DNA of 64,000 nt from Enterococcus columbae DSM 7374 = ATCC 51263 (GCF_000406925.1 NZ_KE136347.1:472025-536024); one strand, 5' to 3'. Counted from the stretch's first letter, positions 1 through 9,757 are shown. Notes: generated from the letters alone by a model not told the origin. Program-made: numbers and translations.

Positions 1-1772
1 TGTTTATCGATGAAATTCATAATATTGTTGGCGCGGGTAAAACAGAAGGCAGTATGGATGCAGGAAACTTATTAAAGCCGATGCTTGCACGTGGAGAATT
101 ACACACAATTGGTGCGACGACACTAGATGAGTACCGTCAATATATGGAAAAAGACAAGGCGTTAGAAAGACGTTTCCAAAAAGTTTTGGTTAAAGAGCCA
201 ACTGTAGAGGATACAATTTCTATTTTGCGTGGCTTAAAGGAACGCTTTGAGATTCACCATGGAGTAAATATTCATGATAATGCATTGGTCGCAGCCGCAA
301 CCTTATCTGATCGCTATATTACCGATCGCTTTTTACCAGATAAGGCAATTGATTTGGTCGATGAAGCCTGTGCCAATATTCGAGTAGAAATGAATTCGAT
401 GCCGACTGAGCTTGACCAAGTAATGCGTCGCTTGATGCAATTAGAAATCGAAGAAGCAGCTTTGAGAAAAGAATCAGATGATGCTTCGAAAAAACGTCTG
501 ACTAATCTACAAGAAGAATTGGCTAATTTACGTGAAGAAGCCAATGCGATGAAATTACAATGGGAAACTGAAAAAGAAGAAGTAAATGCTGTTTCTAATA
601 AACGTGCGGAGCTTGAAAAAGCACGTCATGAATTAGAGGATGCTGAAAACAATTATGAATTGGAACGAGCTGCTGTGTTAAGACATGGAACCATTCCGCA
701 ATTAGAAAAAGAATTAGCTGACTTAGAAGCTAAAAATCAACCGGATACTTTACGGATGGTGCAAGAATCAGTGACTGAAAACGAAATTGCGATTGTTGTG
801 GGGCGTTTGACCGGGATTCCAGTTACAAAATTGGTTGAAGGCGAACGTGAAAAACTCTTAAAACTAAATGAAACCCTTCACCTACGAGTTATCGGGCAAA
901 ATGAAGCGGTTGATGCAGTTAGTGATGCGGTCTTACGTTCAAGAGCTGGCTTGCAAGATCCAAATCGTCCTTTAGGTTCCTTCCTATTTTTAGGACCAAC
1001 CGGGGTAGGTAAAACAGAATTAGCCAAAGCCTTAGCCGAAAACTTATTTGATTCTGAAGATCATATGGTTCGGATTGATATGAGTGAATATATGGAAAAA
1101 CATGCCGTCTCCCGTTTAGTTGGTGCCCCTCCAGGCTATGTTGGTCATGAAGAAGGCGGACAATTAACAGAAGCGGTTCGTCGGAATCCATATACCATCA
1201 TTTTGCTTGATGAAATTGAAAAGGCGCATCCAGATGTGTTTAATATTTTGTTACAAGTATTAGACGATGGTCGCTTAACGGATTCAAAAGGTCGGGTCGT
1301 TGATTTCAAGAATACGGTCTTGATTATGACTTCTAATATTGGTTCGCAATTGCTATTGGAAGGTGTTAGTGAAGAAGGCAATATTAGCGAAGAAGTTAGT
1401 GATCAAGTAATGCAATTGCTTAAGGCACATTTTAAACCAGAGTTCCTTAATCGAATTGATGATACAATTTTATTTACTCCTTTAAGCTTAGCAAACATTA
1501 AAGGCATTGTAGATAAGATTATCCAACAATTATCACAACGTTTGGAAAAACAAGGGATTGTCTTAAAAATCAGTGATGAAGCAAAAACGTATATTGCCGA
1601 ACAAGCCTATGAGCCAGCCTATGGTGCAAGACCTTTGAGAAGGTATATTACAAGAGAGATTGAAACGCCTTTAGCTAAAGAGATTATTGCGGGTAAAATC
1701 TTACCACAAACCATCGTCACGGTCGAAGTGCAAAATCAACAATTAAGCTTTCTTACTGAACCAATTAGCTAA
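1..1772 (+). CDS. clpB: ATP-dependent disaggregase ClpB, 3' part only
   Basis: Hsp100/ClpB chaperone that works with DnaK to pull apart protein aggregates in the cytoplasm. The window opens inside the gene, in the Walker B strand of the first AAA+ domain (FIDEIH, frame starting at base 3), so the N-terminal domain and first Walker A lie outside. The rest of AAA-1 follows, then a long charged coiled-coil M domain (roughly bases 430-760) that separates ClpB from ClpC/ClpE. The second AAA+ module has Walker [10 protein letters not shown], Walker [11 protein letters not shown] and the C-terminal [10 protein letters not shown] sensor-2 region. It ends with TAA and is followed by a hairpin terminator. 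Its promoter and any CtsR/HrcA control are not visible. Confidence 0.97.
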   Translation, partial: FIDEIHNIVGAGKTEGSMDAGNLLKPMLARGELHTIGATTLDEYRQYMEKDKALERRFQKVLVKEPTVEDTISILRGLKERFEIHHGVNIHDNALVAAATLSDRYITDRFLPDKAIDLVDEACANIRVEMNSMPTELDQVMRRLMQLEIEEAALRKESDDASKKRLTNLQEELANLREEANAMKLQWETEKEEVNAVSNKRAELEKARHELEDAENNYELERAAVLRHGTIPQLEKELADLEAKNQPDTLRMVQESVTENEIAIVVGRLTGIPVTKLVEGEREKLLKLNETLHLRVIGQNEAVDAVSDAVLRSRAGLQDPNRPLGSFLFLGPTGVGKTELAKALAENLFDSEDHMVRIDMSEYMEKHAVSRLVGAPPGYVGHEEGGQLTEAVRRNPYTIILLDEIEKAHPDVFNILLQVLDDGRLTDSKGRVVDFKNTVLIMTSNIGSQLLLEGVSEEGNISEEVSDQVMQLLKAHFKPEFLNRIDDTILFTPLSLANIKGIVDKIIQQLSQRLEKQGIVLKISDEAKTYIAEQAYEPAYGARPLRRYITREIETPLAKEIIAGKILPQTIVTVEVQNQQLSFLTEPIS

Positions 1773-1792
1773 TAATTGAATATTTAATCATA

Positions 1793-1829
1793 AAACAAGT
1801 GATATCTGTAGGGTGTCGCTTGTTTTTTT
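1793..1829 (+). terminator. Rho-independent terminator of clpB
   Basis: Arms AAACAAGTGA and TCGCTTGTTT (one G-T wobble) followed by a run of T, 20 bases after the clpB stop. Confidence 0.85.
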
Positions 1830-1879
1830 ATGTTTAAAAAGCATTTTTATTTAAAATATTAGGTATTTTTAGATAAAAG

Positions 1880-1893
1880 TGAAAAAATATTCA
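1880..1893. promoter_or_regulatory. Putative ArgR box upstream of argD
   Basis: TGAAAAAATATTCA, an inverted repeat TGAA-N6-TTCA, matches the ARG box form bound by ArgR/AhrC in Gram-positive bacteria. It lies just upstream of the -35 of the arg promoter. Family knowledge predicts arginine-dependent repression; binding is inferred. Confidence 0.6.
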
Positions 1894-1902
1894 TTAAACC
1901 TC

Positions 1903-1931
1903 TTGAAAACAATGTATAAAAGTTGTATATT
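1903..1931 (+). promoter_or_regulatory. Promoter of the argDCJB operon
   Basis: TTGAAA (1903-1908), 17-base spacer, TATATT (1926-1931). The -10 lies inside the downstream ArgR-type box. Confidence 0.65.
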
Positions 1932-1937
1932 TATACA
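1924..1937. promoter_or_regulatory. Putative ArgR box overlapping the -10
   Basis: TGTATATTTATACA is a near-perfect palindrome resembling ARG boxes. It covers the -10 of the argD promoter. A related half-site, TGTATAAAAG, starts at 1913, so two or three operator units may be arrayed here. Confidence 0.6.
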
Positions 1938-1961
1938 CATAATAACGAAGGGGTGTTCATT

Positions 1962-3098
1962 ATGACCTTTTTATTTCCGAATTATCAAAGAAAACCAATC
2001 GAGTTAGTTTCCGGAAAAGGCTGCATGGTTACAGATCAATCTGGTAAACAATATTTAGATTTAACTAGTGGCATTGGTGTATCAAGCTTGGGACATCAAC
2101 ATCCACTATTAACGAAAGCTTTAAAGCAGCAAGTAGATAAAATCTGGCATACTTCTAATTTATATACAAACAGCTTGCAAGAGGCTGTTGCTGAAAAATT
2201 AGCGAATCATAAAGATTATGTTGCTTTTTTCTGTAATAGCGGGACAGAAGCCAATGAAGCTGCTTTAAAATTAGCCAAAAAAGCGACAGGTCGTAATAAA
2301 ATTCTTAGCTTTCACCAATCCTTTCACGGTAGAACTTATGGAGCAATGAGCTTAACTGGTCAAAGTAGTATTCAACAAGGGTTTGGTGAAATGCTAGGTG
2401 AGGTTGCTTATTTTCCATTTAACGATATTGAAGAGATTGCTGACAACTTAAATCAAGAAGTAGCAGCTGTTATCGTGGAACTAATTCAAGGTGAAAGCGG
2501 GATTCATGTTGCTTACAAAGGGTGGATTAAGGAACTTTATAAATTGTGTAAAAAACAAGGCATTTTATTTATCGTTGATGAAGTACAAACAGGCATTGGT
2601 CGAACGGGTAGCTTGTTTGCCTATGAGCAGTATGATATTGAACCAGATATTATTACCAGTGCAAAAGCCTTAGCTAATGGCTTACCACTTGGCGCGATGC
2701 TAGGTAAACAATCTTTAGCACAAACCTTTTCTCCAGGAAGTCATGGAAGTACCTTTGGCGGCAATCCATTGGCGTTAAGTGTGGCTTGTCAAGTATTGGA
2801 TTTAGTACAGACACCTGAGATTCAAGAAAATATTCAACAACGTAGTCTTCAATTTTTTAACGGCTTGCAGCAAATTTCATCAAAGAAAATCATCGACATT
2901 CGTGGGAAAGGCCTGATGATTGGCATTGAATTAACTGATAGCCTTGTATTAACGCAAGTAATGAATCAATTAGAAAAGCATGGTGTACTAACATTAAGAG
3001 CAGGTAAAAATGTTTTAAGATTATTACCACCATTAACCATTAGCCAAGCTGAGGTAGCAAAAGCCTTAGAAATTATCGAAGAAGTTTTGGCAGGATAG
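1962..3098 (+). CDS. argD: Acetylornithine aminotransferase ArgD
   Basis: PLP-dependent class III aminotransferase (378 aa) converting N-acetylglutamate semialdehyde to N-acetylornithine. Visible marks are FCNSGTEANEAALKLA, FHGRTYGAMS, the Asp of FIVDEVQTGIGRTG, the presumed PLP lysine in TSAKALANGLPLGA, and GSTFGGNPLA. I chose the ATG at 1962 because GAAGGGGTG precedes it by about six bases; an in-frame TTG at 1923 lies inside the promoter. It is first in an argD-argC-argJ-argB run on one strand with short gaps. ArgD can be confused with other omega-aminotransferases, but the arg neighbours settle it. Confidence 0.94.
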   Translation: MTFLFPNYQRKPIELVSGKGCMVTDQSGKQYLDLTSGIGVSSLGHQHPLLTKALKQQVDKIWHTSNLYTNSLQEAVAEKLANHKDYVAFFCNSGTEANEAALKLAKKATGRNKILSFHQSFHGRTYGAMSLTGQSSIQQGFGEMLGEVAYFPFNDIEEIADNLNQEVAAVIVELIQGESGIHVAYKGWIKELYKLCKKQGILFIVDEVQTGIGRTGSLFAYEQYDIEPDIITSAKALANGLPLGAMLGKQSLAQTFSPGSHGSTFGGNPLALSVACQVLDLVQTPEIQENIQQRSLQFFNGLQQISSKKIIDIRGKGLMIGIELTDSLVLTQVMNQLEKHGVLTLRAGKNVLRLLPPLTISQAEVAKALEIIEEVLAG

Positions 3099-3115
3099 AA
3101 AGTAGTGAGGAATAA

Positions 3116-4141
3116 ATGAAAGCAGCAATTGTCGGAGTCACGGGGTATACCGGTATTGAGCTGATTCGCTTAATACAACAACATCCCTATCTAACCTTGG
3201 GGAGTATTCATCGTAGCGAAAATGAAACAGTCGAGTTAAGTGATATTTATCCACATTTATCTGGATTAAATGCGCTAATTGAAACTTTTGATGCAAAAAA
3301 AATTATGGAAAAGAATGATTTAGTCTTTTTTGCCACTCCAGCCGGCATTACCAAAGACTTGGTTGCTCCGTTTGTAGAAAAAAATTTCCTAGTTATTGAT
3401 TTGTCTGGCGATTTACGTTTACGAAAACAAGAACTTTATGAAACTTGGTATCAACGACCAGCTGCCGAAGAGCAAATTTTAGATCAAGCAATTTATGCAT
3501 TACCGGAATTTGTTGATAAAAAAGGGAATTTACTATCAAATCCAGGTTGTTATGCGACTGCAACGAATCTTTTATTGGCTCCGCTAGTCAAAAATCAAGT
3601 GATTGATTTAGAATCAATTATTATTGATGCCAAATCGGGATTATCTGGTGCTGGTAAAAAGCTCACACAAAGCAGTCATTACGTAAATGTTGCTGAAAAT
3701 ATGTCAATGTATAAGTTAAATAAGCATCAACATATTCCAGAAATCGTCCAATTTTTGCAGCAATGGGCACCAAATTTACAGCATCTACATTTTACGACCT
3801 CATTAATTCCAGTGAAACGAGGCATTTTTATCTCAGCCTATTTACGTTTAGCTGCTAACCAAAGCATGGAGGAAGTCAAGCAGGCTTATCAGCAAGCCTA
3901 TCAAGACCAACCATTTGTACGGATGCAACCAGTAAACCAGTTGCCACAGCTACAACAGGTCATTGGTTCCAATTATTGTGATATCGGTTTTGCTTATAAT
4001 GAAACAACGAAAATTCTGACCGTCGTGGCAGTGATTGATAATTTAATCAAAGGTGCCAGTGGTCAAGCTATTCAAAATTTTAATTTATGGGCAGGATTGC
4101 CCCAAACAACGGGGCTAATGCAGCTGCCAATTTTTCCATAA
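3116..4141 (+). CDS. argC: N-acetyl-gamma-glutamyl-phosphate reductase ArgC
   Basis: NADPH-dependent reduction of N-acetylglutamyl phosphate to the semialdehyde, the third step to ornithine. The 341-aa protein starts with the dinucleotide-binding GVTGYTGIELIRL. It carries the catalytic cysteine in LSNPGCYATA and the FATPAG and KSGLSGAGKK segments typical of the family. It begins 17 bases after argD and has a GTGAGGAATAA start region. Part of the ornithine operon. Confidence 0.96.
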   Translation: MKAAIVGVTGYTGIELIRLIQQHPYLTLGSIHRSENETVELSDIYPHLSGLNALIETFDAKKIMEKNDLVFFATPAGITKDLVAPFVEKNFLVIDLSGDLRLRKQELYETWYQRPAAEEQILDQAIYALPEFVDKKGNLLSNPGCYATATNLLLAPLVKNQVIDLESIIIDAKSGLSGAGKKLTQSSHYVNVAENMSMYKLNKHQHIPEIVQFLQQWAPNLQHLHFTTSLIPVKRGIFISAYLRLAANQSMEEVKQAYQQAYQDQPFVRMQPVNQLPQLQQVIGSNYCDIGFAYNETTKILTVVAVIDNLIKGASGQAIQNFNLWAGLPQTTGLMQLPIFP

Positions 4142-4178
4142 GTCGTGAAGTTAAGTTAGGTAAAAGGGGTTTTGTTCG

Positions 4179-5375
4179 ATGAAAAAAATAGATGGTACAA
4201 TTGCAAGTCCTAAAGGTTTTGTAGCAGATGGCCTGCATTGTGGTTTAAAAAGAAAGAAAAAAGATATTGGCTGGTTGTATTCTGAAAAACAAGCAAGCGT
4301 GGCCGGTGTTTTTACAACGAATCAGGTAAAGGCCGCACCGGTGATTGTGACCAAAGAAAAAATACAGCAGCAAAAGCTACAAGCAATTATTATTAATTCA
4401 GGTAATGCCAATGCTTGTACAGGGCAACAAGGCTTTGCGGATGCTAAAGAGATGTGTCAATTAGCTGCCAAGGCCTTAGCTATTTCCGCTGATGATGTTG
4501 CGGTAGCTTCAACTGGGATTATCGGGCAGGCCTTACCCATGGTTCAAGTAAAAGCCGGCATTGAGTTACTACAAGCTAAGCAAGACAAAGAACCTCAAGC
4601 CTTTCAAGAAGCCATTCTAACAACGGATACTTGTCAAAAAGTAAGTGTCTATCGAGAAACGTTTAATCAGTTTGAGGTTATCATGGCAGGTTGTGCGAAG
4701 GGCTCAGGAATGATTCATCCGAATATGGCCACTATGTTAGGCTTTGTTACCACTGATGCCAATATTTCTAGTTCATTATTGCAGGAATTACTCAGTGAGT
4801 TAACCGAAATTACGTTTAATCAAATTACTATTGATGGGGATACTTCAACGAATGATATGGTTTTAGTGCTGGCTAATGGATTATCGGGAATGCCAGAAAT
4901 TCAAAAAGACACGCTCGAATATGTTAAATTTAAACAGCTACTTGCGCAGGTTTTAACAGACCTAGCTAAATCAATCGCTAAAGATGGGGAAGGAGCAACC
5001 AAATTAATTGAAACAATAGTTACTGGTGCCAAAAATTCTCAGGATGCTCGTATGCTAGCTAAATCAGTTGTCGGCTCGAGTTTAGTAAAAAGTGCCATTT
5101 TTGGGCAAGATCCCAATTGGGGCAGAATATTATGTGCGTTAGGCTATAGTGGTGTAGCATTTGATCCAGAAAAGGTACAAATTTATCTAGCTGAGACCTT
5201 AGTCTTTAAAAATGGCCAACCTACGTTATTTGATGCAGCTAAATTAAGTGAGGCTTTAGCAACAGATGAAGTGAAAATTCAAGTGATTTTAGCGCAAGGT
5301 GAGGCAGTAGGGCAGGCTTGGGGTTGCGATCTTACTTATGATTATGTAAAAATTAATGCTTTATATCATACATAA
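4179..5375 (+). CDS. argJ: Bifunctional glutamate N-acetyltransferase/ornithine acetyltransferase ArgJ
   Basis: ArgJ transfers acetyl from N-acetylornithine to glutamate, recycling the acetyl group; bifunctional forms also use acetyl-CoA. The 398-aa chain shows the self-cleavage site in HPNMATMLGFV: the threonine at residue 185 should become the N-terminal nucleophile of the beta chain. Other family marks are NSGNANACTG, ASTGIIGQ, IDGDTSTNDM and DPNWGRI. RBS AAAGGGG lies upstream of ATG 4179. No argA or argE is present nearby, as expected for the cyclic pathway. Whether it is mono- or bifunctional cannot be told from sequence alone. Confidence 0.95.
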   Translation: MKKIDGTIASPKGFVADGLHCGLKRKKKDIGWLYSEKQASVAGVFTTNQVKAAPVIVTKEKIQQQKLQAIIINSGNANACTGQQGFADAKEMCQLAAKALAISADDVAVASTGIIGQALPMVQVKAGIELLQAKQDKEPQAFQEAILTTDTCQKVSVYRETFNQFEVIMAGCAKGSGMIHPNMATMLGFVTTDANISSSLLQELLSELTEITFNQITIDGDTSTNDMVLVLANGLSGMPEIQKDTLEYVKFKQLLAQVLTDLAKSIAKDGEGATKLIETIVTGAKNSQDARMLAKSVVGSSLVKSAIFGQDPNWGRILCALGYSGVAFDPEKVQIYLAETLVFKNGQPTLFDAAKLSEALATDEVKIQVILAQGEAVGQAWGCDLTYDYVKINALYHT

Positions 5376-5404
5376 AAGGTTATTTGTGAATAGGAGTCGG
5401 TTAT

Positions 5405-6139
5405 ATGAAAAAAATCGTGATTAAAATGGGAGGGATCGCTTCTAAAAATTTAGATGCGGCCTTTTTCCAAACAATTCGAAAATGGCAGCAAGAAGGGACA
5501 CAAGTGTATATCGTACACGGGGGAGGACATTATATTACCGAAATGATGGAGCATTTTGGCCTTGTAAAGCAAATGAAAGAGGGACTACGTGTCACTGATT
5601 TAAAAACCTTAGAGATTACACGGATGGTTTTACTCGGGCAAGTTCAACCATTGTTAGCTAGCCTTTTTCAAAAAGAAGGTTTTCATCCGATTAGCTTGCA
5701 TGCGGGTTTTGATTGTTTAATCGAAGGTGAAATGATTGATGCACAAAAATTTGGTTATGTAGGCCAGGTCACACATATTAATCATCATTTATTGACTAAA
5801 ACGGTTGAAAAAGAGCAAATTCCAATTATTGCACCTTTAGGCGTGACGAAAGGTGGGCAGTGGTTAAATATCAATGCTGATGAAGCCGCTTGTCAAATTG
5901 CTGCTAGCCTTAAAGCTGATCAATTGTTTTTATTAACCGATGTTCCTGGAATTAAAAAGAATGAAAACTGGCTTAAAGAAGTGTCAATTCACCAGATAGA
6001 TCAATTAAAGCAAGAGCAGGTGATTTCTGGTGGCATGATTCCTAAATTAAATAGTGCCAAAAAAGCGATTTTATCTGGCGTTCAGCAGGTAAATATAAAT
6101 AATCAAATTCAATCACAGGGGACAAAAATCACCGCCTAA
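5405..6139 (+). CDS. argB: Acetylglutamate kinase ArgB
   Basis: Amino-acid kinase family enzyme (244 aa) phosphorylating N-acetylglutamate. Motifs are IKMGG near the N terminus, VHGGG for the substrate/ATP loop, INADEAACQIA, FLLTDVPGI and a late GGMIPKLNSA. It is shorter than the ~290-aa enzymes because it lacks the N-terminal arm that mediates arginine-sensitive hexamers. By family knowledge it is therefore probably not strongly feedback-inhibited. Last gene of the arg operon; argF, argG and argH are not in the window. Confidence 0.95.
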   Translation: MKKIVIKMGGIASKNLDAAFFQTIRKWQQEGTQVYIVHGGGHYITEMMEHFGLVKQMKEGLRVTDLKTLEITRMVLLGQVQPLLASLFQKEGFHPISLHAGFDCLIEGEMIDAQKFGYVGQVTHINHHLLTKTVEKEQIPIIAPLGVTKGGQWLNINADEAACQIAASLKADQLFLLTDVPGIKKNENWLKEVSIHQIDQLKQEQVISGGMIPKLNSAKKAILSGVQQVNINNQIQSQGTKITA

Positions 6140-6142
6140 AAA

Positions 6143-6230
6143 GCGATAAATGAGCGATCCTTTCCTTGATGCTAAGCTTTGTAAGCTCAGTTCTGGTATG
6201 AAAGAAGCCCATTTATCGTTTATTTTTTTT
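6143..6230. terminator. Long hairpin between argB and sdaAA
   Basis: CGATAAATG and CATTTATCG arms bracket a loop of about 58 bases that contains a smaller AGCTT/AAGCT hairpin, then a T-run (TTTATTTTTTTT). It ends the arg operon; the right arm runs into the 3' end of the convergent sdaAA. Confidence 0.6.
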
Positions 6231-7092
6231 GTTGTAAAATTTCTTCTTGAAGTTTTTTCCCGGTTGGACTAACAGCTAGCCCACCTTCTGCTGTTTCTTT
6301 AAAGATTGATGGCATTTGTCTACCTACCCGGTACATTGTGGTAACTACTTCATCAGGTGGAATCACACTTTGGATACCAGCTAAGGCCATATCAGCAGAA
6401 ATCATCGCTTGTGAAGCGCCCAATGCATTGCGTTTCACGCAAGGAACTTCCACTAATCCAGCAACTGGATCACAAATTAACCCAAGCATATTTTTTAAAG
6501 TAATCGCAACTGCATGGGCAGCTTGTAAGGCGGATCCTCCTTTAGCACAGACCAAAGCTGCACTAGCCATTGCGCTAGCTGAGCCTACTTCAGCTTGACA
6601 ACCACCTTCTGCACCGGCAATAGAAGCGTTATTTGCAATAACTAATCCAAAAGCACCAGCCGTAAATAAAAAGTCAAGTTGCGCACGCTCATCTAACTGC
6701 AAACGATCGATGACTGCCATCAATACCCCGGGGACAATCCCCGCACTACCTGCAGTGGGCGTTGCGCAAATCAAGCCCATTTTTGCATTGACCTCATTGA
6801 CTGCAATTGCATTACGCACAGCCTGTAAAATCGTTTTACCTGAGTAGAAATCGCCTTTTTCGATATAGTCATTTAATTTTGTTGCATCATAGCCGGTTAA
6901 ACCAGTTACGGATTGCACGCCATCTACCCCTTGTTCAATGGATTGTTTCATTACGGTTAGATTTTTTTGCATCAAGGCAAGAATCTGCTCTTTATCGCGC
7001 CCGGTTAATTCAATCTCTGTCTGAATCATTAATTCAGCTACAGAGGAATAATTGGCACTTTGTTCAATAATATCTTGAATGGTATAAAACAT
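6220..7092 (-). CDS. sdaAA: L-serine dehydratase, alpha subunit
   Basis: Catalytic subunit (290 aa) of the iron-sulfur L-serine dehydratase, which deaminates serine to pyruvate and ammonia. The C-rich segments LICATPTAGSAGIVPG, EGGCQAEVGSASAM and LICDPVAGLVEVPC hold the conserved cysteines expected to ligate the 4Fe-4S cluster. An AGGAG site precedes ATG 7092. The gene follows the beta subunit by 12 bases, forming the usual split two-gene operon of Firmicutes. Confidence 0.95.
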   Translation of the reverse strand: MFYTIQDIIEQSANYSSVAELMIQTEIELTGRDKEQILALMQKNLTVMKQSIEQGVDGVQSVTGLTGYDATKLNDYIEKGDFYSGKTILQAVRNAIAVNEVNAKMGLICATPTAGSAGIVPGVLMAVIDRLQLDERAQLDFLFTAGAFGLVIANNASIAGAEGGCQAEVGSASAMASAALVCAKGGSALQAAHAVAITLKNMLGLICDPVAGLVEVPCVKRNALGASQAMISADMALAGIQSVIPPDEVVTTMYRVGRQMPSIFKETAEGGLAVSPTGKKLQEEILQQKK

Positions 7093-7104
7093 AAAATATT
7101 TCTC

Positions 7105-7770
7105 CTAGTCAAAGTATGTTACAGAATCAATATGGGCGAGCTGTTTTAGCTGTTGACAAATTTCTGGCTGTCGTTCGTCAATTTCAATAATCATGATGGC
7201 TTTTTCACCTTTAGATTCTCTAGTTACTGTCATGGTACCGATATTGACATTAAGGTTGGAAAGCGTGGTACTAACCTGCGCAATAATGCCTGGTACATCT
7301 TGGTGAACCGTAATAATAGTTGGGGTACCCATCGTTAGTGAAATTTTAAAGCCGTTTAATTCAGAAATTTGAATGTTGCCCCCACCGATAGAAATACCGG
7401 TGACGCTCATTGTACGATTCCCTTTTTTTAGAATCATTTTGACCAAGTTGGGATGTTCAGCCTTTTCCTTCTTTGGTACAAAGAGGACCTCCATGTTGCT
7501 TTCATAAGCGATTTTTAATGAATCAGCCAAGTGTTCATCATCTGGCTCCATCCCTAATAAACCACCTACTAGAGCAATATCTGTTCCGTGTCCTCGATAG
7601 GTTTTAGCGAAGGATTCAAAAAGCAAGATATCTACACTATCTGGCTGTTCGCCAAAGATGGTGCGAACAATTTTACCAATTCTAGCAGCTCCAGCTGTAT
7701 GGGAACTACTTGGTCCAACCATTACTGGACCGATGATGTCAAAGACACTACGATATTTTAAATGTTCCAT
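7105..7770 (-). CDS. sdaAB: L-serine dehydratase, beta subunit
   Basis: Small subunit (221 aa) of L-serine dehydratase. The N-terminal half has the SdaA beta domain with VGPSSSHTAGAARIG. The C-terminal half (about residues 148-221) is an ACT domain (TIITVHQDVPGIIAQVST), a likely serine or amino-acid sensing module. First gene of the sdaAB-sdaAA operon, read from an AAGGGG ribosome site. Confidence 0.95.
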   Translation of the reverse strand: MEHLKYRSVFDIIGPVMVGPSSSHTAGAARIGKIVRTIFGEQPDSVDILLFESFAKTYRGHGTDIALVGGLLGMEPDDEHLADSLKIAYESNMEVLFVPKKEKAEHPNLVKMILKKGNRTMSVTGISIGGGNIQISELNGFKISLTMGTPTIITVHQDVPGIIAQVSTTLSNLNVNIGTMTVTRESKGEKAIMIIEIDERQPEICQQLKQLAHIDSVTYFD

Positions 7771-7867
7771 ATTTTGCGCCCCTTGTTACTTTATTCAAGA
7801 AATGATTATAACACTAATTGTTCCATTGCTAAATAGTTGAAGGATGGACTGAAAAATAAATTAATCT

Positions 7868-8515
7868 TTATTTAATCGAAATCTTAAAATGAAAGAAAAA
7901 TTTTGGGTTATTTTTGCTCTTGAAAAAAGCATAAAGCAAGGTAAGCATTGCACCTAATGTGTTAGCAAATAAGTCACCCATGGTATCTATGAGTGCTTGT
8001 CGCCCAATCAATGGTATGCCTTTACTTAGCGCAAAACGTTGCAAATTCATTCCTAACAGCTGATCACAACCAAATTCCCAAAACTCCCAAAAAACACCGC
8101 ACATTTCAGCAAAGGCCATCCCAAAAATTAAGAATAACCAGGGTGAAAGGGGCTGCTTATTTTTTGGAAGAAATGAAGCGAGGAGCCCATAGCCAATCAA
8201 GGTGAATAATATCGGACTTGTTACATGTAGTAATTTATCGTAATGGGGAATTTTTGAGATAAAATGTAAACATGTACCTAAAAATACCGATATGAAAATA
8301 AAAAGGAAATAAATAGATTTGAGCGTTGAGGGAAAAGAGATTTTTAAAAGCTTCATTAGTAGATTGGGAAGAAATAGACATAAAATGCCTAATAAACCTT
8401 CGAAGATTATAGTGGTACCGTTTTTAATCGATAGCTTTTGATTGAAAATACAAATGAGATTATAAATAATTGTTATCAGACCGAATATTACTAGATAGCG
8501 TTGTATTTTCAGCAC
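7868..8515 (-). CDS. Polytopic membrane protein resembling the DUF2238/YjdF family
   Basis: About 215 aa with six or so hydrophobic segments. Conserved-looking polar residues sit between helices: DKLLH near residue 95, FWEFWEF with acidic residues near residue 145, and DTMGDLFANTLGA near residue 180. This pattern resembles the DUF2238/YjdF inner-membrane family, whose function is unknown. The longest frame begins at a GTG at 8524, directly abutting AAAGGAGC. The GTG at 8515 gives a normal spacing of about ten bases and is preferred. It stands alone between the serine dehydratase operon and the divergent sucrose regulator. Confidence 0.7.
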   Translation of the reverse strand: MLKIQRYLVIFGLITIIYNLICIFNQKLSIKNGTTIIFEGLLGILCLFLPNLLMKLLKISFPSTLKSIYFLFIFISVFLGTCLHFISKIPHYDKLLHVTSPILFTLIGYGLLASFLPKNKQPLSPWLFLIFGMAFAEMCGVFWEFWEFGCDQLLGMNLQRFALSKGIPLIGRQALIDTMGDLFANTLGAMLTLLYAFFKSKNNPKFFFHFKISIK

Positions 8516-8746
8516 ATTTATCACGCTCCTTTGAAAGGATTATATCAAGATAAAATGGATTAAGCGAAGAATAACCTGGTTCTATAAAAAATTATTATAT
8601 GTTATATAAAATAATTATATATTTACTATATTCATTTCTTGTTTATCTTAATAATTCTAGGTATAATCATCTAAGTGAGAATATTTTTAGTTTGATTGTG
8701 ATTAATGTAGTATTTAAAAATAAATTTATTAACGGGGGGAGAAATA

Positions 8747-9730
8747 ATGGTTACAATTAATCAGATTGCCAAAGAAGCCAAAGTTTCTAAAAGTACGGTT
8801 TCAAGATATCTAAATCAAGGGTATGTGAGTCAAGAAACGGCCAAAAAAATTGAAGCAATCATTCAGAAATATAATTATACCCCCAATGAGTTTGCGCGCA
8901 ATTTGAAATCACAAAAAAGTAGTTTTACAGGCGTAATTATTCCACGTTTGGACTCTCCTTCAGTAGTGCGGATGCTTTCTGGCTTAGAAAAAAGCGAACG
9001 TGAATATGGCCGGCAAATCATGATGGTGAATTCTGAGCTAACGGTTGAACGCGAGATTGAAAGCTTATACAATTTACAACAAAATAAAATTGCGGCAATC
9101 GTGCTGATGGCAGTGGCGATTACTGAAGAACATCTTAAAGCGATTAATCAGCTTAAGACACCCGTTTTAGTGTTGGGTCAAAAGGATCGACGTTTGATGA
9201 CCTTAACACAAGATAATTATTTTGCCGGCAGACAAATGGCTCTAGGTTTACAACGTTATGGCCATAAAAAAATTGCTTATGTGGGTGTTACTGAGAATGA
9301 TATTGAAGTAGGGGTTCATCGTAAACGTGGCGTAATTGATGGATTTAATGAAATTGGTATCAATGAGATAAAAGTGTACGAATCAACGTTTATGGTTGAA
9401 GATGCCTATCAGTTAGGTTTAAGTATTTTGCCTGCTACTTGCGAGACACTCTACATTGGAGCAACCGATAATATCGCTATCGGTCTAATGAAGGCCGCTC
9501 ATCATTTAGGACTAAAAATCGGTCAAGACGTTTCATTTGCTGGTTTTGGGGGACATCCAACTGGGGAATATGTTTATCCAACGCTAACAACTATTGACCT
9601 TCACCATGAAAAATTGGGGATAATGGCTTCTAAATATGTTGAATTAATGCTGAAGAAACAACCCATCCCAGAAACGACCACGATTGCTACTGAAATGATT
9701 CATCGTGAGAGCGTAGGCTATATTAAATAA
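8747..9730 (+). CDS. LacI/GalR-family regulator of the sucrose genes
   Basis: 327-aa repressor. Residues 1-50 form the LacI helix-turn-helix (TINQIAKEAKVSKSTVSRYL) and hinge. The rest is a periplasmic-binding-protein-like sensor domain (GVIIPRLDSP, ATDNIAIGLM, DVSFAGFGG). RBS GGGGGGAG lies upstream of ATG 8747. Position directly upstream of a sucrose-type PTS and a GH32 hydrolase, plus two LacI-type operators in the next promoter, make it the probable sucrose repressor (ScrR-like). The inducer is inferred, not shown. Confidence 0.88.
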   Translation: MVTINQIAKEAKVSKSTVSRYLNQGYVSQETAKKIEAIIQKYNYTPNEFARNLKSQKSSFTGVIIPRLDSPSVVRMLSGLEKSEREYGRQIMMVNSELTVEREIESLYNLQQNKIAAIVLMAVAITEEHLKAINQLKTPVLVLGQKDRRLMTLTQDNYFAGRQMALGLQRYGHKKIAYVGVTENDIEVGVHRKRGVIDGFNEIGINEIKVYESTFMVEDAYQLGLSILPATCETLYIGATDNIAIGLMKAAHHLGLKIGQDVSFAGFGGHPTGEYVYPTLTTIDLHHEKLGIMASKYVELMLKKQPIPETTTIATEMIHRESVGYIK

Positions 9731-9757
9731 AAAGCAGACCTAATGAGGCTGCTTTTT
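9729..9757 (+). terminator. Terminator of the LacI-type regulator
   Basis: AAAAAGCAG / CTGCTTTTTT hairpin immediately after the stop codon. It separates regulator and transporter transcription. Confidence 0.8.

Noticed and set aside
5405-6139. argB as a truncated gene because of its 244-aa length.
   Set aside because: All kinase motifs are present and short ArgB forms of about this size are normal; only the N-terminal regulatory arm is absent.
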